Source: Candidatus Cloacimonadota bacterium (lineage in GTDB: Bacteria > Cloacimonadota > Cloacimonadia > Cloacimonadales > Cloacimonadaceae). From it: 64,000 nucleotides of DNA. Location: contig JALOBT010000008.1 of the NCBI GenBank assembly GCA_023228125.1, positions 1-64,000 on the forward strand, given 5' to 3'. The notes under the pieces are model-generated. The model was not told where the DNA came from. It did not search any database and was given only the letters and a program-made list of their open reading frames with translations. Below, in pieces: positions 26,276-34,666 of this stretch. Position 1 is the stretch's first letter, and every line of letters begins with the position of its first letter. The translations under genes were made by a program, and so were the position numbers.

Positions 26276-27878
26276 AAAAACTCCTTCAAAGCATTTTCGA
26301 CATAAGATATTAGCTCTCTTAATCTGTCAATGATTTTCTGTTTAATACCAGCCCCGCCACAAATGAGACTGTTCAATTCCTCTCCCCAAGTCATGCCACT
26401 TTCTTATGCACTTTAAGCTGAATAAGTGGCCAGAGCCTATTCCCATCCTTATTATCCAGGCCTAATGCCCGCAAAGCGAGAACGGGGTACTATTTCAGAC
26501 AAGTCCTGCATATGAATGATGATGATGATAGAACACAGGTCGAGCGGATCGAGTGAGTCTTGGAGTTCAAAGTGCCTAAGATAACTATCTATTTACCATA
26601 ATCTTAGCGGCACTTTGGACTTCAAGCGGCAAAGAGAGCCTTTTTCATCCCGGATAAACCATTCTTGGGTCCTCCTTACTCATTTGAGCCACTTGATCAT
26701 ATCTTTATCTACCGTTAATCAAGCGTTAACTCTTAACGCTTGATTAACGGTAGATAAAGACATGATCGACGCCCTGGAAAGAGGAAGAAGGGATCAAATA
26801 CATATAGGATTTGCTATTTAACGACTATTTAACGACACTTCTAACGACACTATTTAACGACACAGGAACATTCACCTTCACTTCGATATCTTGGTGCACA
26901 AGAGCATCTTAACGCATCGTAACGCTGGATTTATCCGGCCGTTCCATCAGCTTCAGCTGGTGCGTATCCAAACTTTGTACTGCTCCTGCTGTTTGATTCC
27001 TTCCGTATGGAGTTCAAAGAGCCTTTCCTGGTTTCGAATTATCCAATTATTTTGGGGCTCTTTGGACTTCATATGGAACTGCTCTGCTGTTTGATTCCAA
27101 GCCACTGGTTCTGCTGTTTGAAGTCCAAACCGGCAGTATAATTAACTGTAAATGCAAAGTTTATCAAGCCGGCTTGAACTCCAAAAGCTCTTAGTTTGGA
27201 GTTCAAAGTTTCTTTTTCGATCTTGAGAATACTGGGCTGCTCTATCACAGCTCTTGCTTGTGTATGGCTCAGAACTTCGTATTGGGTGGCTCAAAATCAG
27301 TGGAGGGGTGGCTCAACTTGGGTGAACAGCATGGCTCCTTGGAGCACAATATGCAATATATTATTAACTATAATTATTGTTCATTTAAGGGCATCTCAAA
27401 AGCTCGTATTTGAACGCATAATCCTGGACGAGGAAAATGCTGTTGCTATTGCCGCTTGAAGTCTAAAGTGCCGCTAAGCTTATGGTAAATTGATAGTTAT
27501 CTTAGGCACTTTGAGCTCCAAGACTCACAGCTTTCAGGTAAACGACACAGGAACATTCACTGTTTTGCAAGATAAACTATCCAAAAGTGCCATGTCAATT
27601 CTGAGGAATGGATTGCAGGAGGGGTGCTTCGCCCACTTTTTAGACTAGAGAATCAGCTAAGTAATGGAAAATAATCGAAACTTGCTGAACAGGCTCCCAC
27701 AAATTCATTCTCAATTCTCCATTCTCCATTAATTATACATTCTACATCCTAAATTCTACATTAACCCTTTATTCTCAATTAATCCAATCCTTTACTTGAC
27801 AAATCATCCCTCATCTCAAAGCTGTCAATTGATCTGAATTCTATTTGAGACAAGAGCTTATAAATTAAAGGACATAGC
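26276..27878. mobile_element. Divergent intergenic region holding a gene-less transposon-like element
   Basis: The element spans 26365-27696. Left end GAGACTGTTCA (26365-26375), right end TGAACAGGCTC (27686-27696): inverted repeats differing at one base. Immediately outside both ends is the same 8-mer CCACAAAT (26357-26364 and 27697-27704), the expected mark of transposition. Inside are a hairpin-forming GTGCCTAAGATAAC...CTTAGCGGCAC unit at about 26570-26620, its inverted copy at about 27460-27530, a 59-bp palindrome (26702-26760) and a short tandem TATTTAACGACA array (about 26816-26870). Frames at 26891-27094 and 27196-27459 look spurious, and no transposase was seen. Beyond 27704 there is only AT-rich, ATTCTCAATT-type sequence before lepA. 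Confidence 0.75.
26702..26760. repeat. Long perfect palindrome, copy 2
   Basis: 28-bp arms (26702-26729 and 26733-26760) match exactly around CTC. The core TTAATCAAGCGTTAA is shared with copies 1 and 3. The outer arm differs, but both arms differ together: CTACCG pairs with CGGTAG here, against CTACCC/GGGTAG in copy 1 and CTAGCC/GGCTAG in copy 3. Confidence 0.9.
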
Positions 27879-29678
27879 ATGAAGCAACAATACATTCGAA
27901 ATTTCTGCATAATTGCCCATATCGATCATGGCAAATCCACATTGGCAGACCGCTTTTTGGAAGCCACACACGTTATCGGCAAAGGCACCCAAGTAGCCCA
28001 GTTACTGGATAGCATGGATCTGGAGCGAGAAAGGGGAATCACGATCAAATCCCATGCCATTCGTATGCTGCACACTTACCAAGGACAGGAATATATCCTG
28101 AATCTGATCGACACACCCGGTCACGTGGATTTTTCTTACGAAGTATCCCGGGCCCTGGCATCCTGTGAAGGAGCCATCCTGCTGGTGGATACTTCACAAG
28201 GCATAGAAGCGCAGACCATGAGCAATCTCTATCTGGCTATGGATAACGATCTGGATATCCTGCCGGCCTTGAACAAGATTGATCTGCCCAAAGCCGATGT
28301 AGAAGGCACACAGCACGATTTGATCGATATCCTGGGTTGCAAAGAAGAGCAGATCAAGAAAGTAAGTGCCAAGACCGGCCTGGGAGTAGAAGAGCTTTTG
28401 GATGCCGTGATCGAGCAACTTCCTGCGCCAGAGGGCCAGGTAGATGGCCCGCCTCAGGCTTTGATCTTTGATTCCTATTTTGATATGTATCGAGGCGTGG
28501 TGGTACTGGTGCGCGTCTTTCACGGAAGCCTGAAAAAAGGCGATAAAATCAAGCTATTCAGCACCAATACGGAATATGATATCGAAGAAATCGGCTATCT
28601 GAGCCTCAAGTTTCAGCCCCAGAAAGAACTCCTGACCGGAGAAGCCGGATACATCATCGCCGGCATCAAGGAAGTAGCCGATGCTCGGGTGGGAGATACG
28701 ATCACCACTGCGAAAAACGGTTGCGCCGCCCCCTTACCGGGATTTTTGGAGCCCAAACCCATGGTCTATAGCGGAATCTTCCCCATCAATGGAGAAGACT
28801 ATGGCGACCTCGTGCAAGCCATCGCCAAGCTCAAACTCAATGACGCCTCGCTGATCTATGAAAAAGAAAGTTCGGCGGCTTTGGGATACGGCTTTCGTTG
28901 CGGATTCCTGGGTATGCTGCACCTGGAGATCGTCAAAGAGCGCTTGTATCGCGAATACAATATCCCCATCATCGCCACCACCCCCAGCGTTCGCTTTAAG
29001 ATCGGACTGAAAAACAAACCGGAAATCGAAGTGCACAACCCCATAGATTTCCCTGATCCTTCCAATATCGAATACATCCTGGAACCCTTTATGGATGTGG
29101 AGATCATCGTTCCTTCAGATTATATTGGCAATATCATGAAGCTGGCTCAGGAACGTCGCGGAATCCAAAATAACATCCAATACATCGATGAAAAGCGGGT
29201 GGCTTTGCACTATGAAATGCCTTTGATTGAGATCATCTTTGATTTTTATGATCGCCTCAAGACCGTGAGCCGGGGCTATGCCTCCCTGGATTATGCTTTC
29301 AAGGATTTCAGGGCCTCCCATGTGGTGAAGGTAGATATCATGATCAATGGCGAAAAGGTGGATGCCATGAGTTTTATCTGCCACGATGAAAAGGCTCATA
29401 GCTGGGGTAAAAGCATCACCGACACTTTATCAGAGGTGATCCCCCGGCATATGTTTAAGATCGCCCTGCAAGCCTCTATCGGAGCTAAGATCATTGCCCG
29501 CAGCACCATCAACGCCATGCGCAAAGACGTCCTGGCAAAATGCTATGGCGGTGATATCAGCCGCAAACGCAAGCTCTTGGAAAAGCAGAAAGAAGGCAAG
29601 AAGAAGATGAAGGAAATCGGCAATGTGAATGTGCCGCAAGAAGCCTTCCTCGCCGTCCTGAAAGCAGAGCGGGAATAG
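27879..29678 (+). CDS. lepA: Elongation factor 4 (back-translocating GTPase)
   Basis: A full-length 599-aa translational GTPase. G1 is AHIDHGKST (about 12-20), followed by the switch region GITIKSHAIRM, G3 DTPGHVDFSYEV and G4 NKIDLP. The C-terminal domain peculiar to LepA is complete (GYASLDYAFKDFRASHVVKVDI, NGEKVDAMSFICH, AKCYGGDISRKRKLLEKQKEGKKKMK). EF4 binds ribosomes and promotes back-translocation or rescue under stress. An AAAGGA site precedes the ATG. It is the first rightward gene after the divergence region, and its stop lies 7 bp before the barrel-protein gene, so the two are likely co-transcribed. Confidence 0.97.
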   Translation: MKQQYIRNFCIIAHIDHGKSTLADRFLEATHVIGKGTQVAQLLDSMDLERERGITIKSHAIRMLHTYQGQEYILNLIDTPGHVDFSYEVSRALASCEGAILLVDTSQGIEAQTMSNLYLAMDNDLDILPALNKIDLPKADVEGTQHDLIDILGCKEEQIKKVSAKTGLGVEELLDAVIEQLPAPEGQVDGPPQALIFDSYFDMYRGVVVLVRVFHGSLKKGDKIKLFSTNTEYDIEEIGYLSLKFQPQKELLTGEAGYIIAGIKEVADARVGDTITTAKNGCAAPLPGFLEPKPMVYSGIFPINGEDYGDLVQAIAKLKLNDASLIYEKESSAALGYGFRCGFLGMLHLEIVKERLYREYNIPIIATTPSVRFKIGLKNKPEIEVHNPIDFPDPSNIEYILEPFMDVEIIVPSDYIGNIMKLAQERRGIQNNIQYIDEKRVALHYEMPLIEIIFDFYDRLKTVSRGYASLDYAFKDFRASHVVKVDIMINGEKVDAMSFICHDEKAHSWGKSITDTLSEVIPRHMFKIALQASIGAKIIARSTINAMRKDVLAKCYGGDISRKRKLLEKQKEGKKKMKEIGNVNVPQEAFLAVLKAERE

Positions 29679-29685
29679 CCAAAAC

Positions 29686-31338
29686 ATGAAAGTCTGGGCC
29701 CTGGTGCTGATCATAAATCTGATGAGCCTGGGCCTATTTGCCCTGAGCATCACTGAGCTTTCCTTTGAGGCAGATTTTGAGCTGGATGAAGCCGCCTTGA
29801 TCTCCAAAAGCAGAATTCCTTTGGGTAGTGACTACGATCCGGAAATAGTGAATGCGGCTATCCAGAATCTGTATCAATACTTTTATGAGCAAGATCAATA
29901 TTTTATCCAGATTCCCCGTCCGGAATTGTTAGCCTTATCCGAGCAGGATTTACGCCTCATGTTTCATCTGACCAGGCTGGAAGACAGCTCCCGGATTGAT
30001 ATCCACTACAGCGGTCTGAAATACTTTTCAGAGTCAAAACTGCATGATTTGGCCTTCACTTCTGCCAGCTCCAGCTACCCCCTCTCCGAGCTAAACCAGA
30101 TCATGCAAAGAGTGCTTTCCATCTATCATCAGAGGGGCTATCTTTTTGCCTCTGTGCAGCTTGATTCTCTGGTTCTGAGCGACAATCTGCAAGCCTGGCT
30201 GAGGATAAGTGAAGAAGGTAAGATGCAGGTGCAGCACTACCACTTCCGCGGCAATAAAATCTCCCGGGAGTCATCTTTGCTCAAAAGCTCCGGCTTGCTC
30301 CGCCAGGAATTGCTCACACCCGTGATTCTCAGCCAAGCCGAGGAAAACATCAAAGCCAAACCTTATATCAGGGACTGCACCATCCTGCCTCTGGATGAGC
30401 AGAATCTGCTGATTGAGATCCAGGAAGGGCGCATGACCTTTTTGGAGGGCGTGCTGGGCCTGAGTGAGAAAGATGGCAAACGCGAGCTCTCTGGCCTGGT
30501 GAACATTCAATTTCTAAATCTCTGGGGCTCGGATAGAGGGATCAGCCTGTATTGGCGTCAGACCCCGGCGGATTTCAGCGAACTGAATTTCGCTTACCAC
30601 GAAGCCGGCCATCCTCTGGTCCCGCTGGCGGCGGATTTTTCCCTGGCTCGCACCATGCAGGACAGTCTCTGGATTCAGAGCAGCACTATGGCCGAAATCT
30701 ATTATCATAGCCTGTATCAGAAAGCAGGCTTTAGCGTGGCAGCCCGCAGCATTTTGCCGGGAAGTTCATTTTCCGAAGTAGAAAAGGACAAGCACAGCAG
30801 CATCGGCGCTTTTTGGCAATACAAAAATACCCGTGGCGATAGGATTCCCAGCTCGGGACTGAATCTGGGTGCGGATTATGATTACATCTTTGCCAGGGGC
30901 AAAAACTATGGCAATCTGCAGCTCTTTGCGAAGAACTATCTTCCCCTCAAAAACAGGTTCGTAGGCTATTTGGCCGCATATCTTTACAGCTCTGAAAACA
31001 AAGATTTGCCCGAATATGATCTTTATACTCTGGGAGGCTATGGCAGCCTGCGCGGCTATCGGGAAGATGAATTTAAAAGCAGCAAGTTAGGCTGGATAAA
31101 TTCCGAACTGCGCTATATGATAGGGCCGCAGAGCCTGCTCTATATTTTTTATGATCAAGGCTTTATCACGCAAACTTCAGGCCAGACCAAATACGATCTG
31201 ATCGGAATCGGCACCGGCATCAAACTGGGCACCCGCCTGGGTATCCTCAGCATAGAATACGCACTGGGCTATCGGGACACACGCTTTAGCGATTTTGGTA
31301 TGGGGATGATCCATCTGGGTATCGACATTGCTCTGTAA
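29686..31338 (+). CDS. Omp85/BamA-superfamily outer-membrane protein
   Basis: A 550-aa protein with a signal peptide (about 1-19), POTRA-like repeats through about residue 245 (GNKISRESSLLKSSGLLRQELLTP looks like the last one) and a C-terminal 16-strand-type barrel. The barrel carries the conserved Omp85 lumenal-loop motif GGYGSLRGYREDEF (about 451-464) and ends in a beta strand (MIHLGIDIAL). It is shorter than typical BamA and has fewer POTRA units, so a TamA- or surface-antigen-type exporter/assembly factor is likely; substrate unknown. It starts 7 bp after lepA. Confidence 0.82.
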   Translation: MKVWALVLIINLMSLGLFALSITELSFEADFELDEAALISKSRIPLGSDYDPEIVNAAIQNLYQYFYEQDQYFIQIPRPELLALSEQDLRLMFHLTRLEDSSRIDIHYSGLKYFSESKLHDLAFTSASSSYPLSELNQIMQRVLSIYHQRGYLFASVQLDSLVLSDNLQAWLRISEEGKMQVQHYHFRGNKISRESSLLKSSGLLRQELLTPVILSQAEENIKAKPYIRDCTILPLDEQNLLIEIQEGRMTFLEGVLGLSEKDGKRELSGLVNIQFLNLWGSDRGISLYWRQTPADFSELNFAYHEAGHPLVPLAADFSLARTMQDSLWIQSSTMAEIYYHSLYQKAGFSVAARSILPGSSFSEVEKDKHSSIGAFWQYKNTRGDRIPSSGLNLGADYDYIFARGKNYGNLQLFAKNYLPLKNRFVGYLAAYLYSSENKDLPEYDLYTLGGYGSLRGYREDEFKSSKLGWINSELRYMIGPQSLLYIFYDQGFITQTSGQTKYDLIGIGTGIKLGTRLGILSIEYALGYRDTRFSDFGMGMIHLGIDIAL

Positions 31339-31959
31339 ACAAGCCACTATAATTCTACATCCTAAATTCTAAATTATCCCCCAGTTCACTCGACACGAGA
31401 CCTGTCGAATCCAGTGCTCCAATTAATTCTACATCCTAAATTCTAAATTCTACATTGACCTCAGTTTGCTCGACACGAGACGTGTCGAATCCGGTGCTCC
31501 AATTCTCAATTCTCAATTCTCCATCCTCAATCCTCAATTCTCCATCCTCAAACATGATTTTAACATGTCTTCGATTCCAGATGACTCGAATATCTGAGTC
31601 ATTGGAATCGAAGACACATTTGAAGCAAGCGAGAGGCTCAAGCAGGCGGAGATCCTGATCTGGCCTACTTTTTTACCTGATAGGACATTGAAAATAATTG
31701 CTTTCCTCTCCTGAAACGCATATTTATTGAAGATATTTAAAAAAATAGCTTGCCAAGATTTAGGGCTTATATAATCTGTCCCCAATATTACAAAGTATAT
31801 AGTCGTGTGTAAGGACTGTGCGAAGCTGGTTCAGATATTTAATGCCTGTCAGCCTTCGAAAACTAATGCGGCAATTGTTTTTTATATGCCCCAACAAACC
31901 AAAAAAATAAAAACCTAAGTAACTCCCGGAAGACGGGAGTGATACTTATGGAGGAATCA
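31339..31959. repeat. Gene-less interval: low-complexity repeats, hairpins and a possible promoter
   Basis: About 620 bp with no gene. ATTCTACATCCTAAATTCTA-type and TTCTCAATTC-type low-complexity repeats occur up to about 31550. Two copies of a GCTCGACACGAGAC...GTCGAATCC unit lie at about 31388-31412 and 31468-31492; the second is a perfect TCGACACG/CGTGTCGA hairpin. A near-perfect inverted repeat at 31566-31616 has 21-bp arms with one bulged G (TGTCTTCGATTCCA/TGGAATCGAAGACA). A TATAAT at 31770-31775 may serve the lipoprotein gene. A hairpin ACTCCCG/CGGGAGT (31922-31940) sits just upstream of its ribosome site. Confidence 0.7.
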
Positions 31960-32151
31960 ATGAAAAAAGTACTCTTAATCGCCTTACTTGCTATTATGTT
32001 GCTGGGAATGCTTTCCATTACAGCTTGCAAACCCAAAACTGAAGAACCACCCACAGAAGAAATCATGACCGAAGAAGTCCTGCCTGAAACTGAAGCAGTT
32101 GTTGATGAAAACGCAGAAACCGTTCCTGCTGAAGAAGTGGTAGTACCTTAG
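31960..32151 (+). CDS. Small acidic lipoprotein
   Basis: A 63-aa product with a basic start (MKKVLLI), a hydrophobic stretch and a lipobox ending ITAC (Cys about 23). The mature part of about 41 residues is dominated by Glu, Pro, Thr and Val (EEPPTEEIMTEEVLPETE) and is probably disordered. An in-frame ATG 21 nt upstream exists, but ATG 31960 is preferred because GGAGG lies 5 nt before it and the signal peptide then starts correctly. The message is bracketed by a 5' hairpin at 31922-31940 and a strong terminator at 32191, so it is likely a short, abundant single-gene transcript. Function unknown. Confidence 0.75.
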   Translation: MKKVLLIALLAIMLLGMLSITACKPKTEEPPTEEIMTEEVLPETEAVVDENAETVPAEEVVVP

Positions 32152-32190
32152 TAAGCAAACCATTTACGACATCAATTAATGCAGTCCTTT

Positions 32191-32222
32191 AAAATGGGTA
32201 ACCACGGTTACCCATTTTTTTT
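32191..32222 (+). terminator. Rho-independent terminator of the small lipoprotein gene
   Basis: A 13-bp perfect stem AAAATGGGTAACC/GGTTACCCATTTT around a 2-nt AC loop, followed by a run of eight T. It lies about 40 bp after the lipoprotein stop. It is the clearest intrinsic terminator in the window. Confidence 0.92.
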
Positions 32223-32351
32223 GTTTAAAAAATACCTTGCCAATATTCCGCATCTAAAAAACAATGCGGGTGAAGGTGATTTTTGAGCTTATCTGGCAAA
32301 GTCCATGAAGTTCAAAGATCTGCCCAAAAGTGAATTAAGGAAGGTTTTGGG

Positions 32352-33566
32352 ATGAATATCCTGGTGGTAAATTGCGGCAGCAGCTCACTAAAATACGAAG
32401 TTTATGCAATGCCCCAACAGTGCAGTTTGGGAAAGGGTCTGATCGAACGTATCGGTCTTTCGGATGGCAAAATCAAACAGAAGGCCAAGGGAAAAGTTTT
32501 TGAACTGGCTCGGGATATTCCCGATCACACGGTAGCTTTTGAGCTGATGATGCAGGCTCTTTTGGACAAAGAGGCTGGTATCATCGCCAGCGTTTCCGAA
32601 ATTCAGGGCGTGGGGCACAGAGTGGTCCATGGTGGCGAGCAGTATTCCGCCTCGGTCTTGATCGACGACAAAGTAATGGACGCTATTGAGGCCAATTGCG
32701 AGCTTGCTCCTTTGCACAATCCTGCCAATCTCACCGGAATCCATGAAGCCCAGCGGGTCTTTCCCGGAGTTCCGCAGGTCGCGGTTTTTGATACCGCCTT
32801 TCATCAGAGCTTGCCTCCCAGCGCATATCTATATGGTATCCCACGAGAGTTTTATGACAAATACCGGATCCGCCGTTACGGCTTCCATGGCACCAGCCAT
32901 CGCTTTGTGGCCGGAATCGCCCTCACCATGATGAAGCGCAGCCCGGAGAATACCAATCTCATCACCTGCCACTTGGGTAATGGAGCTTCGATCACAGCCA
33001 TTCAAGCCGGTAAATCCATCGATACATCCATGGGCTTTACACCTTTGGAAGGCTTGATGATGGGCACCCGCAGCGGAGATTTGGACCCCTCCATCATCTT
33101 CTATCTGGAAGATCGGGGCTTTGACAGACATGAACTCCACAATATCCTCAACAAGAAAAGCGGGCTTTTGGGGCTTTCCGGAATTTCCAGTGATCTGCGC
33201 GATATCGAAGACGCAGCAGACAAAGGCAATGAAGATGCCATTCAAGCCCTGGAAACCTACGCTTACCGCATCCGAAAATTCATCGGTGCCTATGCCGCCA
33301 ATCTGATCAAGCTGGATGGCATTGTTTTTACCGGAGGGGTGGGAGAAAATGCGGTGAAGATGAGAGAACGCATCTGCAGCAGATTGGAAAATATCGGCAT
33401 TCATATCAGCCACGATAAGAACCGGAAAGTGGGGGGATCTGCCGGAATCATCTCACAGCCCTATTCCCCGACCACGATATTGGTGATCCCTACAAACGAA
33501 GAATTGCAAATTGCCTTGGATGCGACCCACATAATCAATCCAGAATTGCAGACTGCTGTCTTGTGA
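32352..33566 (+). CDS. ackA: Acetate kinase
   Basis: A 404-aa enzyme converting acetyl phosphate plus ADP to acetate plus ATP, the energy-yielding last step of fermentation. All family blocks are present: NCGSSSLKYEVY (about 6-17), GHRVVHGGE, FDTAFHQSLPP, RRYGFHGTSHRFV, THLGNGASIT-type block (CHLGNGASIT), GFTPLEGLMMGTRSGDLDP and FTGGVGENA near the end. No phosphotransacetylase gene is adjacent. The start ATG overlaps the stop of a 16-codon upstream frame (32305-32355), a possible leader peptide. The stop overlaps the open region before the next gene, whose real start lies about 30 bp on. Confidence 0.97.
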   Translation: MNILVVNCGSSSLKYEVYAMPQQCSLGKGLIERIGLSDGKIKQKAKGKVFELARDIPDHTVAFELMMQALLDKEAGIIASVSEIQGVGHRVVHGGEQYSASVLIDDKVMDAIEANCELAPLHNPANLTGIHEAQRVFPGVPQVAVFDTAFHQSLPPSAYLYGIPREFYDKYRIRRYGFHGTSHRFVAGIALTMMKRSPENTNLITCHLGNGASITAIQAGKSIDTSMGFTPLEGLMMGTRSGDLDPSIIFYLEDRGFDRHELHNILNKKSGLLGLSGISSDLRDIEDAADKGNEDAIQALETYAYRIRKFIGAYAANLIKLDGIVFTGGVGENAVKMRERICSRLENIGIHISHDKNRKVGGSAGIISQPYSPTTILVIPTNEELQIALDATHIINPELQTAVL

Positions 33567-33595
33567 TTTTTCAATATTATTCAAAAGGAGCTATG

Positions 33596-34666
33596 ATGAA
33601 ACGCTTGATAATATTAATAATGGTGTTAGCCAGCTGCGCCTTATCCGCGGTATCGATCCGAAGTATCCGTGCAGAGAACTACAGCGATGCAGTTTGCAGA
33701 CTGGTCTTGAAAATGGATCGAGACGTTGATTTTACTGTAAAGCAGCAAGGAAAAGATTTTTACCTTACCTTCAGCAATTTTGATGGGCATATTCCTGCCT
33801 ATAACTTCAGTGGTACCTTTTTGGATAAAGTTGAGCCCGCAGGTGCTGGCTTGAAGGTCAGCAGCCAGGTTCAGGTGAGCTATCTCACGATGCAGCTTAA
33901 TGGTTCCGAGGCTTTGGTGATAGATTTCCTGAAGGTGACCCAGCAGAAAAAGGAGCGCCTCGTTATTGCCCGTTTCCTGTCTGACAAGGGACGCCTGGCC
34001 AGTGCTGATAAAGAGTTTCATAGATTGGCCATAGACTATAAAGACCATTATGACATCCTTTATTATTGGGGAGAATTGCTGATCAAAAGAGGAAGCTCAC
34101 GCGCTGCCGAAAAGCTGGCTCTGATCCCTAAGAGTAGCTCATACTATGCGGCCGCTCAGGAATTGCTGCAACCCGGCAAGGACGGCAAGGCTGAAAAACC
34201 AAAGGGGAAACCGGAACCCAAGCCAATCCAGGAAGAAACAGAACTGCAGCCACCCGCCAAAACAGATCAGGAGCTCCTCGAACAGCCCCTGCAGGATTCC
34301 ATTATCGTAGCCACCCGTCCAGAGGTCTTTCATCAGGAGAAGCCTAATTTCCTCAGCTCCCTGGCAGAATTGGCCAGTGCAAATATCCTGCTCACCATTG
34401 TCGTGTTTGTAGCTATATTGGTACTTCTGGGCATCTTGATTTTTGGAAGTTTCAAGAAATCTGCCAAAAAATCACCGCTGGATATTGAAGAAAACCGCTT
34501 GGGACTGGATACAGACACCCTGTGCAAGATGGTCAATCGCCTGCTGTCAGATGGCTGGACAAACAAAGAAATTGCCCGTGAACTCAAGATCAGTCAGCAT
34601 GAAGTAGAGCTGATTGTTCGCCGTCTGCACTATATGGAAATCTGCGAGGATGATGTTAAAGAATAG
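33596..34666 (+). CDS. Signal-peptide protein with one membrane helix and predicted C-terminal HTH
   Basis: A 356-aa protein of unusual layout: an N-terminal signal sequence (about 1-18; contains LASC, so a lipoprotein is possible), a beta-rich region like an AMIN-type domain (about 20-120), helical repeats resembling TPR (about 125-185) and a Pro/Lys/Glu linker. A strong membrane helix lies at about 262-286, then a tail with KMVNRLLSDGWTNKEIARELKISQHEVELIVRRL (about 312-345), which reads like a LuxR/sigma-4-type helix-turn-helix. If the topology holds, the HTH is cytoplasmic and the rest outside. AAAGGAG 5 nt before ATG 33596 decides the start. It overlaps the barrel-protein gene by 14 bp. 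Function is inferred only: envelope-sensing regulator or scaffold. Confidence 0.72.
   Translation: MKRLIILIMVLASCALSAVSIRSIRAENYSDAVCRLVLKMDRDVDFTVKQQGKDFYLTFSNFDGHIPAYNFSGTFLDKVEPAGAGLKVSSQVQVSYLTMQLNGSEALVIDFLKVTQQKKERLVIARFLSDKGRLASADKEFHRLAIDYKDHYDILYYWGELLIKRGSSRAAEKLALIPKSSSYYAAAQELLQPGKDGKAEKPKGKPEPKPIQEETELQPPAKTDQELLEQPLQDSIIVATRPEVFHQEKPNFLSSLAELASANILLTIVVFVAILVLLGILIFGSFKKSAKKSPLDIEENRLGLDTDTLCKMVNRLLSDGWTNKEIARELKISQHEVELIVRRLHYMEICEDDVKE

Noticed and set aside
26891..27094. 67-codon frame inside the first mobile-looking element as a possible transposase remnant
   Set aside because: The translation has no transposase motif (no DDE pattern or HTH), is rich in Cys, Trp and Ser as expected for random frames, and has no counterpart in the second copy of the element.
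27196..27459. 87-codon frame inside the first element
   Set aside because: No motif, no ribosome site, and it overlaps the folding repeat units; not conserved in the inverted copy.
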